Below, piece after piece: positions 26,089 to 35,412 of a stretch of DNA of 64,000 bases. Numbering within the stretch: the stretch's first letter is position 1; each line of letters starts with the position of its first letter. The notes under the pieces were generated by a model. It was not told the DNA's origin, did not search any database, and worked only from the letters and a program-made list of their open reading frames with translations. The position numbers and the translations under genes are program-made. Source of the stretch: Pseudoalteromonas phenolica (GTDB lineage Bacteria; Pseudomonadota; Gammaproteobacteria; Enterobacterales; Alteromonadaceae); the NCBI RefSeq assembly GCF_005876835.1, contig NZ_PPSW01000030.1, positions 62,001 through 126,000 of the forward strand, in the 5' to 3' direction.

Positions 26089-27210
26089 CTATAGGGAATG
26101 AGAGATTAAGATCCTGTCAACTAATTCTAGTGCGGTGGTGAAGTTACTGAGATCAGCACGAACATCGCCATCTTTACCTGAATGGTGACCGTGACCGATA
26201 AGCTGCATTTGCTGTAGTTTATTTGGCTGGTCAAAATCGACGATGGCTTGATAAATTAGTGATGGCTGAGCTGTAAAACCATCTCCAGAATACACGGGAT
26301 CGTCTGGGAATCGGTCACTACTGTAGTAAGTGTTGTAATCGAATGAATGGTTTATCTCAAAACGTATACGGTATTGGCCAGTAAGAGAGGTCGGTAGCTG
26401 AATTGAGTAAATGAAATTGTCTGTCATAGTTGCACCACTAAAGCCGTCGACAACCAGTTTATTATCGGTTGGCAGGTAGAAGCCATTACTGGCTTGCACA
26501 CCAAGTTGATGTAAAAACACAGGCAGCGATTCTGGGCGCATGCGGGTATCTTTTGATTTTGCATCTTCACCACCGGTTAATGCCTCTCTACCAATTGCAT
26601 TTTCGCCGATCAGTAAATGCTCATTGAATACTTGTTCAGGGTCTACTTTAGAAACTTTGTTGGTGAAATTATTGGTGGCGATTTTCTCTGTGACATAGAG
26701 CGGCTGAACAAACTCACCTTCCAAGGTTTCTAACCAAAATGCATATTGTGGCCACATAAAGTAAGGGCCTTTTTTCAACTCTAAGGTAATCGTTTGTCCG
26801 CTGGCTTCTGCTGGGGTAATTACACGCTCGATATATTTTAGCTCTTTATCTTGGTCGGCTTTATCTGCGGCTTTTAGGGTTTGGCCCCAAGTGTAAACCT
26901 GCATTGCAGGTGGTAGAAAGAAAAATGGTGATGCCAACAAATAACCTATCAATAAAGCGGCCAGCGGCATAGCTAAGCTGACTTTGCCCATATGTTTCTT
27001 TAATGGGTTTAAATAGGCGAACAGGGGTTTTGAATTTTTAAACAAGTGCCATACGACGACCAAAATCATGGCCGCACCAATTAAAGTGTGAATAAGCGCA
27101 ACGACAACATCATGTTGTTGGCTGTATAACAATACAGAGGTAACCAACATAACAATGAAGGCTAAAAACAGTAGAGTGCCGATAAATACTCGGGCATTAA
27201 AAAATGACAT
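26089..27210 (-). CDS. Membrane protein with DUF4405-like N terminus
   Basis: A 373-residue protein. About four hydrophobic helices fill residues 8-120. The second carries His pairs spaced 14 apart (HTLIGAAMILVVVWH), a pattern of b-type haem helices and of DUF4405 proteins. The remaining 250 residues are soluble and probably periplasmic, with repeated aromatic beta-rich stretches, SGATMTDN and a His-rich tail (LIGHGHHSGKDGD). The latter may bind metal. ATG at 27210 follows AAAAGGAG. It lies downstream of, and in the same direction as, a winged-helix/TPR regulator. A haem role is inferred from the His spacing. Confidence 0.6.
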   Translation of the reverse strand: MSFFNARVFIGTLLFLAFIVMLVTSVLLYSQQHDVVVALIHTLIGAAMILVVVWHLFKNSKPLFAYLNPLKKHMGKVSLAMPLAALLIGYLLASPFFFLPPAMQVYTWGQTLKAADKADQDKELKYIERVITPAEASGQTITLELKKGPYFMWPQYAFWLETLEGEFVQPLYVTEKIATNNFTNKVSKVDPEQVFNEHLLIGENAIGREALTGGEDAKSKDTRMRPESLPVFLHQLGVQASNGFYLPTDNKLVVDGFSGATMTDNFIYSIQLPTSLTGQYRIRFEINHSFDYNTYYSSDRFPDDPVYSGDGFTAQPSLIYQAIVDFDQPNKLQQMQLIGHGHHSGKDGDVRADLSNFTTALELVDRILISHSL

Positions 27211-27226
27211 AGTGACTCCTTTTGAA

Positions 27227-27254
27227 TTACCCCCTTATCGCTTAAGGGGGGTAA
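27227..27254. promoter_or_regulatory. Palindromic hairpin between regulator and DUF4405-like gene
   Basis: TTACCCCC (27227-27234) pairs with GGGGGTAA (27247-27254) around a short AT-rich loop. No T-run follows on either strand in the expected place, so an operator or mRNA hairpin is as likely as a terminator. Confidence 0.45.
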
Positions 27255-27304
27255 TAAAAGCCACTAAAGCTTTCTAAAATTATCTAAGGTTATTGATTTT
27301 ATTG

Positions 27305-28801
27305 TTAATAATTTAGAGTGTTTAAATATTTGAGCTGCTTTGTTAACGCTCGACTTTTAGCTATTTGCTTGGCTGTGTTTAATGCGGTGTTGAACTCATC
27401 GAGTTTGTTTTGTTCCTTAGCAAGTAAAGCAAGACTGGCCCAAACACTGCTTTCACCAACCGGGCAGCGTAAAACTTGGTGATGTTTTTTTGCTTCAAGG
27501 TAATACGTTTTAGCTAATTCGTATTCACCTTGGTGTTGTGCAATTCGTGCCAACAAATCTTTCGAATAGGCCATAAATAGCCAATCATTATTGCTTTGGG
27601 CTACTTGCAAAGCTTGCTCAACTCTTGGTTTAGCTAATTCGTCATCACCCTCAATAATGGCGTGAATGGCATTGAGATAATGCAAGCGACTTAATTCATT
27701 TTTGTCATTAAGCTTTTGAGCGAGTGGAATAGCCAACATAAGGTGTTTTTTTACTGCAGGGTAATCTTTTAACTCAAAGAGTGTGTTGATTAAGAGCCGT
27801 TGGGCAGTCAGATTCTCAGGATCATGTGCAATAATACTCTCAAGCAAAGGTTTTGCTGCTAGGTGGTTGTCTTCAAGCTTTAGGTCAATGGCAACCCCCA
27901 ACATCTCATGATTAAAATCGGCATGATAGTTGTTGGCTTGTAGGGAGCTTTCTTCGCCTAGTTGTTCTGCCAGTTTATCGCTAAATTCATCAATCACACC
28001 TTGAATGTTACGACCAAACAACACACCTTTTTGTTGAGTATTTCTATAGTGCAGGATATAACTTAGTTGATAGTCGTGAGGTGAGCCAGACAGTTTTGAA
28101 GAGACAACCAATTCAGCACCAGATACGGTAAATATCTGTTTGATATGCTCTGGTTGAACATTGTTCAAAGGCGCCCCTGCTCGCTCTAGCACTTCCAGCA
28201 CATAATCGGTCTGTAATACACCATGCTCTTGATTATTGGGTAAACGCTGTATGACCTGGTCCATTAACCCTAAACGAATCCAGCTGTGATCGTTCCCTTC
28301 AATTTGATTGTGTGTTGGTAAGATAACAACAGAGCCTTGCACCTTGCTCTGTTCATTGGGTGTTTGATTTAATGAGGAGAGCGCAAAGAACAAAGAGGAA
28401 AGAAAAGCACATAAGGCAACCGTTAAGAAAACCACTTTTCTATTGGCTGAGGATTGCTTTGGGGCCTTTTTAGTCACAGCAGGTAGCCAAACATAGCCTT
28501 GTTTTGGAATGGTCTTAATTACATCTTCATTTTGAAAGAGCTGTCGAAGTTCATTGATTGACTGGAAAACAACTTGCTCAGCAACAACTGAGTCGCCCCA
28601 TACCTCATCTAAAATAGTTTGCTTATTTACCGGTTGACCTGAATTACGAATTAATAAAAGTAAAAGCTGACAAGTTTTAGGGCGTATTATCAACGTTTCA
28701 CCTTTGCAGGTTTTAACGTTTAATGCTTTGCTGTCAATAATGTAGTTTGATGTTAGATACTGCACAATAAGCACTTTAAAGTGTATGGAGCTTGTTACCA
28801 T
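27305..28801 (-). CDS. Winged-helix (CadC/ToxR-type) regulator with TPR-like domain
   Basis: A 498-residue membrane-linked regulator. An OmpR-type DNA-binding domain (about residues 15-110: LIIRPKTCQLLLLLIRNSGQPVNKQTILDEVWG, then KTIPKQGYVWL) is followed by one transmembrane helix near 124-142. A periplasmic region with a TolB-like fold and several TPR-like helices makes up the rest. This is the CadC/ToxR design, in which one protein senses in the periplasm and binds DNA. The start is uncertain: the ATG at 28801 has no clear ribosome site and a GTG at 28765 also fits. Next gene downstream, the DUF4405-like one, is a candidate target. Confidence 0.82.
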   Translation of the reverse strand: MVTSSIHFKVLIVQYLTSNYIIDSKALNVKTCKGETLIIRPKTCQLLLLLIRNSGQPVNKQTILDEVWGDSVVAEQVVFQSINELRQLFQNEDVIKTIPKQGYVWLPAVTKKAPKQSSANRKVVFLTVALCAFLSSLFFALSSLNQTPNEQSKVQGSVVILPTHNQIEGNDHSWIRLGLMDQVIQRLPNNQEHGVLQTDYVLEVLERAGAPLNNVQPEHIKQIFTVSGAELVVSSKLSGSPHDYQLSYILHYRNTQQKGVLFGRNIQGVIDEFSDKLAEQLGEESSLQANNYHADFNHEMLGVAIDLKLEDNHLAAKPLLESIIAHDPENLTAQRLLINTLFELKDYPAVKKHLMLAIPLAQKLNDKNELSRLHYLNAIHAIIEGDDELAKPRVEQALQVAQSNNDWLFMAYSKDLLARIAQHQGEYELAKTYYLEAKKHHQVLRCPVGESSVWASLALLAKEQNKLDEFNTALNTAKQIAKSRALTKQLKYLNTLNY

Positions 28802-28820
28802 AATGGAACATGCGTTTTAA

Positions 28821-29476
28821 TCAAAGCGACAGTTGCAATAAAATTGAAGTTTGCGCTTTCTTTGGCATTTTCTCGACCACTAACATAAACGAGTTATCTA
28901 TCATGCGCTCTATTTCGCCTTGTGGAATAGAGCTATCGAGTATAATTGTGTTCCAAAGTCGTTTATTCATGTGATAGCCGGGGATCACGGCATCGAAAAT
29001 ATCCCTCAAAATGTGTGCTTCATCAGGATCGCACTCAAGGGCGTGTTTACCTTTGCTGTGTGTTTTTGCAGCAGTGAGTTGGGTATTTAGGCAAGGCAGA
29101 GGCTGCGTAGCATAGTTATTCTATGTAAGTCAGCCGATAACGCCGAATAAATATCCAACTCGCGCTGCTCGAAGAGTTCAACCAAAGGCTTCCACTACTT
29201 TGTCATTCGCCACTTACATAACCCATTATGCTGCGCAGCTCATTTCGCGTATTGAAAGCCTTTGATTTGAACAAAATTCATACCTCAAAGGTAAACACGC
29301 CCTAAATTCATCCACCAATGTGGGGTTTCTTCAGTGCCTTTGCCCATTTTTCCCAGCGCCAAAGTTGCGAACATTTTTCCTTTCACTTTATAAACATCGA
29401 CTCCCTCACCGAAAGGCTGGCTAACGGTAGTCTCGGGCTTTGAGATTAAATATGCATGTGCTTTAAAGTGATCCAT
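28821..29476 (-). pseudogene. yjbR: yjbR (MmcQ/YjbR family), split by a MITE-like insertion
   Basis: Remnants of a small cytoplasmic CyaY-like-fold protein of unknown function. The N-terminal part (29304-29476) reads MDHFKAHAYLISKPETTVSQ through WWMN. The C-terminal part (28821-29036) reads ECDPDEAHIL, then the family-typical IPGYHMNKRLWNTIILDSSIP. Between them lies a 264-bp element with perfect terminal inverted repeats. Removing about 266 bp restores one continuous frame of the usual length (about 130 residues), so the gene was intact before insertion. As it stands the N-terminal fragment ends within six codons of the junction, in a TGA. Probably non-functional. Confidence 0.8.
29039..29302. 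mobile_element. MITE-like element with perfect terminal inverted repeats
   Basis: The ends are AGGGCGTGTTTACCTTTG (29038-29055) and its exact reverse complement (29286-29303). They include one matching base outside each end of the 264-bp core. The interior has no transposase ORF. A second inverted pair lies inside (CAAAGGCTT at 29183-29191 with AAGCCTTTG at 29256-29264). The interior is GC-richer than its surroundings. On the yjbR coding strand the flanking dinucleotides are TA and TT, compatible with a degenerate TA target duplication as used by IS630/mariner-type elements. That assignment is inference. Confidence 0.75.
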
Positions 29477-29649
29477 CGTCTAGTGTTAACCCTTTAATAG
29501 TATTAAATCAAAGCTCAGTCGTTTAGACATTAATTTGACATAACTGGTTGTAGGTTAATAGATAATAAATAGAGTCTTATCGCAAAATTGCTGAGTATTG
29601 GATAAGAATGAATTACATTACTGCTAATAATTATCATTTGAGGTTTGCT

Positions 29650-30729
29650 ATGCGTTGTGTGCAGTTGTCGGTGCTTTGGTTTGTAACCATGGTGGCAGTC
29701 GGTTTTTATAGTGATTCAGTAAAAGCTGAGTCTATTGAAGTAGATGTGGTTTATCCCGAGCGAGCAGTAGATGCTGGGTTAACATTTACAGGGTCGGTCA
29801 GTGCAGTGCATAATGCGCAATTGGCGAGTCAACAATCAGGTGTTGTGGCTAGCATTCATGTTGAAGCGGGTGATGTGGTCACACAAGGTCAACTGCTACT
29901 TTCATTAGATGATACCTTGGCGCAGTTGCAATTTGAGCAAGCCAGTGCCGAGCTTAATATTGCTGAGGTGGCATTAAAAGAAGCACAGCGTTTACATCAG
30001 GAGTTAAAAGCATTATCGAAGCGCCAATTAGTTGCACAAACTTTACTGGCTGAGCGCCAAGCTAATATCAGTAAAGCACACGCCGAGCTAAAAAATGCCA
30101 AAGCCAAGCTTGCACTACAACAAGAGTTATTAACTCGTCACCATATCAAAGCGCCATTTGCGGGTGTGGTGACCGATCGCATGGTGGATGTGGGTGAATG
30201 GATTGGCACGCAAGACAAAGTATTTAGCCTCATCTCAAGTGATAAATTACGTATTGAGCTTGCCGCGCCTCAGCAATATTTTGCTGAGTTTTCACAAGCA
30301 AGCACAATCCAAGTAAATATCCACAGTCAGCAAAATAAAAACGCAGTCATTAATAGCCAAGTTGAGCGTGTTATTGCCTCAGTAAACAAGGCAAATCGTA
30401 CTTTTAAGGTATTTGTGACGGTGCCTGAAAACAGTGGTCTTGTAATGGGCAGCTCGGCTCAAGTGACCATTCAATTACCCGCTGCTGAAAATGCGCAGGT
30501 GTGGTTACCTAAGTCAGCTTTAAAGCGCCACCCTGATGGTGGTTATAGTATTTTTGCAATCAATAACAATACTGCTGAGCGCGTATTTGTTGAAGTGACG
30601 CAGCAGCACGCTGAACGAGTGGCAGTAAAAGGGGCATCAGCCTCACAGCAATATATCAAAGCCGGGGTAGAGTTATTGCAAAGCGGTGCAAAAGTGTCGG
30701 TGAAAAGCGTTGCAGGTAACGCCCTATGA
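29650..30729 (+). CDS. RND efflux periplasmic adaptor (membrane fusion protein)
   Basis: A 359-residue adaptor linking an inner-membrane RND pump to an outer-membrane channel. Features are a signal sequence ending SVKAES, a lipoyl half-motif (LASQQSGVVASIHVEAGDVVTQGQLLLSLDD), a coiled-coil hairpin (about 85-150), the second lipoyl half (HHIKAPFAGVVTDRMVDVGEWI), and beta-barrel and membrane-proximal domains. The ATG at 29650 with GAGG upstream gives a clean signal peptide. The same frame opens at 29608, so the start is not certain. The stop codon overlaps the pump gene's ATG by four bases. Confidence 0.9.
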   Translation: MRCVQLSVLWFVTMVAVGFYSDSVKAESIEVDVVYPERAVDAGLTFTGSVSAVHNAQLASQQSGVVASIHVEAGDVVTQGQLLLSLDDTLAQLQFEQASAELNIAEVALKEAQRLHQELKALSKRQLVAQTLLAERQANISKAHAELKNAKAKLALQQELLTRHHIKAPFAGVVTDRMVDVGEWIGTQDKVFSLISSDKLRIELAAPQQYFAEFSQASTIQVNIHSQQNKNAVINSQVERVIASVNKANRTFKVFVTVPENSGLVMGSSAQVTIQLPAAENAQVWLPKSALKRHPDGGYSIFAINNNTAERVFVEVTQQHAERVAVKGASASQQYIKAGVELLQSGAKVSVKSVAGNAL

Positions 30730-33700
30730 TTGAAGGTGCAGTCAAACGCGGGGTACTTGTCACCGTAGTTGTATTAATTAGCTGTATTCTGGGGTTGGTG
30801 GGCGCGTTAAATATTCCCGTGCAGATGATCCCTGATTTAGAAGTGCGTACTATTACTGTGCAAACAGGCTGGGCGGGCGCAACCCCTCAAGATGTTGAGA
30901 AAGAAATCTTAATTGAGCAAGAGCGCTATCTAAGAAGCTTACCAAATTTAAAACGTATGGTGTCTTATGCGCGAATGGGCAGTGCTGAAATTGAGCTGGA
31001 ATTTCCGTTTGGGGTTGATGCCAATGATGCGCTTATTCGGGTAAACAATGCTTTAAGTCAGATGCCCAGTTACCCCGAAAATGTTGACCAACCAAGGTTA
31101 TTTTCGAGTTCTTTCTCGGGCAATGCGTTTATGTATTTTGTACTCAAGCCATTGCCGGGCAATCCGCTTAATCTGGATGTCGACTTATTAAGAGACTTTG
31201 CTGAAGACTTTATTCGACCGCGCATGGAAAGCGTTTCTGGTGTGTCTGAAGTGAGAGTGGGCGGTGGTGCACAAAGACAAATTCAAATAAAGGTCGATGC
31301 TGAGCAACTTGCTCAACGTGGTATCAGTTTAAGTGAACTTCGTAATGCCATTCGTAATCGTAACCGAGATGCCTCAGCAGGTGATATTGAAAGTGGCACT
31401 AGCCGATATTTATTGCGCGTAGTTGGGCGCTTTGAGCAACTTACAGAACTTGAAAACCTGATTATTCGCAGTGAAAACAACGCCAATATTTACCTCAAAG
31501 ATGTGGCAACGGTAACTCTAGATCACTTTGAAACACGGAGTCTGTCTTATAATGTGGGTGAGCGTACACTCAGCTTGTCGGTGCGCCGTGAAAGTGGTTC
31601 CAATGTATTGGCGATTAAAGACGACATGCTGCCAATCGTTGAAGAATTAAATCAGCAGTTACTTAAACAAAACGGCTTGAGCCTGACGCTCATGAGTGAT
31701 GACGTGCAGTATGTCCGAAGCTCTCTTGAGAACGTATGGTTCAACCTTATTCTCGGTGGCTTGCTGGCAACCTTAGTCATGTATTTCTTCTTGCGTTCGG
31801 GACGCGCTACCTTAATTGGTGTGTTGGGTATTCCGATTTGTACCATTGCTGCGTTTTTAGCTTTAATGAGTTTTGGTCGCACCATTAATGTGATCTCTTT
31901 AGCGGGTGTGGCCTTTGCCATTGGTATGACGGTCGATAACACCATCGTCGTGCTTGAATCGATATTCCAAGCCAAAAAACAAGGCCAAGGAAAGCGCCAA
32001 GCCGCCATTAGCGGTGTAAAAGAAGTATGGCCCGCAGTATTGGCCTCGACTGCGACAACCGTACTGGTATTTGCGCCAATCTTATTTGTGCAACAAGAAG
32101 CCGGGCAGCTGTATTCAGACATTGCCATTGCGATTTGTGGGGCAATTATCGCCTCCATGCTGGTGGCCATTTTTGTGGTTCCGGTGGCTCTTGCGCGTCT
32201 TGATAAGAATGAAGTCACCAGTGAAAGTAATAAGCAAAGCAAGGTTTACGGTCAAGTTTGGCTAAAATGTGCGAGATTCTTTACTCAATCAAAACAACGA
32301 GCGCGCATTGCCTCTGCGTCATTCATTGTGGTGATTTTAGGAGCTGCTTATACCTTGATGCCAGCAGCTGAATATCTACCTGAAGGGGAAGAGCCGAAAG
32401 CCTTCTCTATGATGATAGCCCCACCCAATTACAACCTTTCTGAAATGGAGCGCATTGGCAGTGAGCTAAGAACCTATTTTGCTGATTACGTAAAGGCAGA
32501 TGGTGCCGCTTTTGCTAATGGTGAAACAGATATGCCACCACTTGCTTACTATTCGATGTCGGTATCAATTGGTCGCATTTGGTTTTTAAGTGCGCCAGTC
32601 GATCCTGCTCATATCAATGAAATGATGGATGCCATCACCACTAAGTTTAGAAGCTATGAAGGCATGCGGGCATTCTCGGCGCGCGGTTCGATTATTTCTA
32701 GTAATGATGGTGGTACGCGTGCCGTCGCGGTAGACATTGCAGGTAATGACATTGAAGATTTGTATCGCGCTGCAGAAGCTGTCTATGAGCAAGCAAATCA
32801 AGTGTTTGATAACCCACAGATCAATTCTAACCCGGGCTCGTTAACCCTTGATCAACCATTGATAGAAATACAGCCTCGCTGGCACCGTTTGGCGGAGCTT
32901 GGGATCAGTAGCCGAGATTTCGGTTATGCCGTAGCAGCCATGAGTGATGGTGCATTTGTTGATGAGTTTATTTTAAACGACGACAAAGTGGATATTTTCT
33001 TATTCAGTGGCGCAGGTGCTAAACAAACACTAGAGCAGCTTGAAAGCATGCCAATTGTGACGCCACAAGATGAAGTTTTACCGCTGAATGCACTGGCTGA
33101 CTTGGTTGAAAGCAAAAACAGTAACTCTGTAAGGCGTGTTGACGGTAACCGAACTGTGACGGTTTACATTATTCCGCCTAGAGAAGTTGCTTTAGAAGTC
33201 GCAGAAGAAAAGGTACGCACCGAGCTACTGCCAACACTTTGGCAGCAGGGCAAAATAGCTCAAGGCATTAAAGTAAGTATTAGCGGTGCAGCCGATCAGC
33301 TCGAAGCAACCAAAGCATCTTTATCTGGCAACTTTATGATTGCATTGGTGCTGAGCTATTTACTCTTAGTGGCTATTTTCACCCATTGGCGTTATCCGCT
33401 ATTCATTTTAGCGACTGTGCCGCTAGGTATGGCGGGTGGTTTACTGGGTCTTGTGATGGTGAATGGCTTAAACTCAGGGCTTGCGAGTTTAGGTATGCAA
33501 GCCTTTCATCAACCGTTTGATATGATCACCATGTTAGGCTTCTTAATTTTGCTTGGAACCGTGGTGAACAACCCGATTTTAATTGTCGACCAAACGCGTC
33601 GTTTTATTGTCGATAATGGCCTACCTGTGGTTGATGCAGTTAGAAAAGCAGTCGAAAAGCGTATTAAGCCCATCTTAATGTCTACGGCGACCACTATCTT

Positions 33701-33872
33701 TGGCTTAGCGCCTTTGGTGTTGATCCCGGGTGAAGGTACTGAGCTATATCGTGGTGTGGGTATCATAGTATTAAGCGGTATTTTGGTGTCGACCTTACTC
33801 AGCATTAGCTTTTTACCGGCATTTTTAGTCGCTATTCTTGATAACAAGAGTAATGATAAACAAGAAAGTTAA
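30726..33872 (+). CDS. RND efflux transporter permease (AcrB superfamily)
   Basis: A 1048-residue inner-membrane proton-driven exporter with twelve predicted helices and two large periplasmic loops. The proton-relay helix reads GMTVDNTIVVLESIF: the first relay Asp is kept but the position of the second Asp is Asn, as in several non-drug RND groups. The loop motif PQDVEKEILIEQERYLRSLPNL is typical. The gene is translationally coupled to the adaptor (ATGA overlap). No TolC-type channel gene is nearby, so a channel encoded elsewhere is needed. A strong terminator follows. Substrate unknown. Confidence 0.93.
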   Translation: MIEGAVKRGVLVTVVVLISCILGLVGALNIPVQMIPDLEVRTITVQTGWAGATPQDVEKEILIEQERYLRSLPNLKRMVSYARMGSAEIELEFPFGVDANDALIRVNNALSQMPSYPENVDQPRLFSSSFSGNAFMYFVLKPLPGNPLNLDVDLLRDFAEDFIRPRMESVSGVSEVRVGGGAQRQIQIKVDAEQLAQRGISLSELRNAIRNRNRDASAGDIESGTSRYLLRVVGRFEQLTELENLIIRSENNANIYLKDVATVTLDHFETRSLSYNVGERTLSLSVRRESGSNVLAIKDDMLPIVEELNQQLLKQNGLSLTLMSDDVQYVRSSLENVWFNLILGGLLATLVMYFFLRSGRATLIGVLGIPICTIAAFLALMSFGRTINVISLAGVAFAIGMTVDNTIVVLESIFQAKKQGQGKRQAAISGVKEVWPAVLASTATTVLVFAPILFVQQEAGQLYSDIAIAICGAIIASMLVAIFVVPVALARLDKNEVTSESNKQSKVYGQVWLKCARFFTQSKQRARIASASFIVVILGAAYTLMPAAEYLPEGEEPKAFSMMIAPPNYNLSEMERIGSELRTYFADYVKADGAAFANGETDMPPLAYYSMSVSIGRIWFLSAPVDPAHINEMMDAITTKFRSYEGMRAFSARGSIISSNDGGTRAVAVDIAGNDIEDLYRAAEAVYEQANQVFDNPQINSNPGSLTLDQPLIEIQPRWHRLAELGISSRDFGYAVAAMSDGAFVDEFILNDDKVDIFLFSGAGAKQTLEQLESMPIVTPQDEVLPLNALADLVESKNSNSVRRVDGNRTVTVYIIPPREVALEVAEEKVRTELLPTLWQQGKIAQGIKVSISGAADQLEATKASLSGNFMIALVLSYLLLVAIFTHWRYPLFILATVPLGMAGGLLGLVMVNGLNSGLASLGMQAFHQPFDMITMLGFLILLGTVVNNPILIVDQTRRFIVDNGLPVVDAVRKAVEKRIKPILMSTATTIFGLAPLVLIPGEGTELYRGVGIIVLSGILVSTLLSISFLPAFLVAILDNKSNDKQES

Positions 33873-33894
33873 AAGGCATATATAGAAAAGTTAG

Positions 33895-33930
33895 AAAACG
33901 CCCGGATCATTAAGATTCGGGCGTTTTTTT
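33895..33930 (+). terminator. Intrinsic terminator of the RND operon
   Basis: AAAACGCCCG (33895-33904) pairs with CGGGCGTTTT (33918-33927), followed by further T residues to 33930. Confidence 0.9.
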
Positions 33931-34028
33931 GTTTCTATATCTTTGACAAATCTTTACAACTTAGCTGTGCCATTTTAGGCGCTAAGCGATATGATGGTAC
34001 TAGGTATATCTAATTTGTAAGGGAAAAC

Positions 34029-35189
34029 ATGCGAATTCAATCTATTGATGTTTTACGTGGCATTGCCATATTAGGCATATTGCTTATGAATATTTACTTT
34101 CATGGCATTATGAGTATGGGCTATGTGCCTTTTGACATCACACCTCAAAGCGACATTTGGGTCGATACCTTCAATGCTATTTTTGCTGATGGACGCTTTA
34201 GAACACTGTTCTGTATCTTATTTGGTGCAGGTCTCGCCATTCAAATGAAAAGCTGTGAAAAGAAAGGGTTTAATTATCAAGATTTCTTAAAGTCTCGTCT
34301 TAATTGGCTGATGATTTTCGGCATTATTCACGGCGTATTTATTTTTGGTGGTGACATTTTATTTCTGTATGCAGTGTGTGCATTGTTTATCATTAAAAAG
34401 CTCACATTACCTACCCGTGATCTGTTTCGTAAAGCTAAGAAGTGGTTGATTATCGGGACCGTTATAAATGTACTATTTAGTATATTGGCCTCTTTAGCCG
34501 CAGGTTTAGGTTTAGAGCCTGAGATGGTGCGTGGTTCTGAGGCGTTCTTGGAAGAATATAACAGCTGGATGGGTAATTATGGTTATCAAGTGACAATACA
34601 AGCCATATTTGCAGCATTCTTAGTGATTAGCTCTCCATTATGGGTGTTTTGGCAAGTCGCTGGTTTAATGCTTTTGGGTATTTATTTCTATCGCAGCGGC
34701 TTTTTCAAGCGAGGTTTAACAGCAAGACAATTTAAAACCTTTGCATTGGCTGCAGCTGCTTTAACTGGTTTAGATATTTTTATGCGTTTGAGCTACTTTA
34801 GTGTAGGCAGTGAAGTGAGCTCTTTGCTGGCGAGCATCTCAGCTATTTTTATGTCAATTCTTTATATTCATGGTGTGATCTACTTACTTAAAAACAACCA
34901 CCGTTGGATAGAAGTCTTCAAAGCGCCAGGGCGTATGGCGTTTACGCTTTACATTATGCAATCGGTCGTTTTAGCAATTCTACTTCGTTGGGTTTTCCCT
35001 GAGGTTCACTTAACTGCGTCGATGACCGATTATTTAGCAATGGCTGTGGGAATGATCCTTTTCCAGCTTGCTTTTGCCAATTGGTATCTTCGCCAATTCA
35101 AGCAAGGCCCGCTTGAAGCCTTATGGCGAAAAGCGTATTTGGCAAGCTTCGCAAAGAAGCAGGCTAAGCGAGCTGAGGTATTAGCATAG
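34029..35189 (+). CDS. DUF418-family membrane protein (YeiB-like)
   Basis: A 386-residue polytopic inner-membrane protein. The opening RIQSIDVLRGIAILGILLMNIYFHG is the family signature. FADGRFRTLFCILFGAGLAIQ and the C-terminal DUF418 segment (FKAPGRMAFTLYIMQSVV) are also present. About ten hydrophobic helices. Relatives of this acyltransferase-3-like superfamily may modify or move lipids or sugars, but the function of DUF418 proteins is not established. Transcribed alone between two terminators. Confidence 0.88.
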   Translation: MRIQSIDVLRGIAILGILLMNIYFHGIMSMGYVPFDITPQSDIWVDTFNAIFADGRFRTLFCILFGAGLAIQMKSCEKKGFNYQDFLKSRLNWLMIFGIIHGVFIFGGDILFLYAVCALFIIKKLTLPTRDLFRKAKKWLIIGTVINVLFSILASLAAGLGLEPEMVRGSEAFLEEYNSWMGNYGYQVTIQAIFAAFLVISSPLWVFWQVAGLMLLGIYFYRSGFFKRGLTARQFKTFALAAAALTGLDIFMRLSYFSVGSEVSSLLASISAIFMSILYIHGVIYLLKNNHRWIEVFKAPGRMAFTLYIMQSVVLAILLRWVFPEVHLTASMTDYLAMAVGMILFQLAFANWYLRQFKQGPLEALWRKAYLASFAKKQAKRAEVLA

Positions 35190-35206
35190 TTAGGTAGAGC
35201 GTATTA

Positions 35207-35248
35207 GAGCAGGCTATCAGTTTCGTTAAAAGTAACACAGGCCTGCTC
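35207..35248 (+). terminator. Probable terminator after the DUF418 gene
   Basis: GAGCAGGC (35207-35214) and GCCTGCTC (35241-35248) form a perfect 8-bp stem with a 26-base loop, followed by the T-rich ACTTTCTATTCTTT. Confidence 0.55.
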
Positions 35249-35412
35249 ACTTTCTATTCTTTGCATACACTTCAAATCATCTGAAAAGCAATTTTTTCAA
35301 AAAGATCTTATTTAAAAATAGATAGATATCATATGTTCCTTTTTTAGCCTGTTTTAATTATTTTAAATGTATATATTATACAATTTTTAACAGGTTATTA
35401 TCTTTTGTCATT

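Noticed and set aside
31652..32242. A 196-codon ORF antisense to the RND permease gene
   Set aside because: It lies entirely inside a highly conserved gene in the opposite frame, has no ribosome site and reads as low-complexity Met/Ala/Thr-rich sequence.
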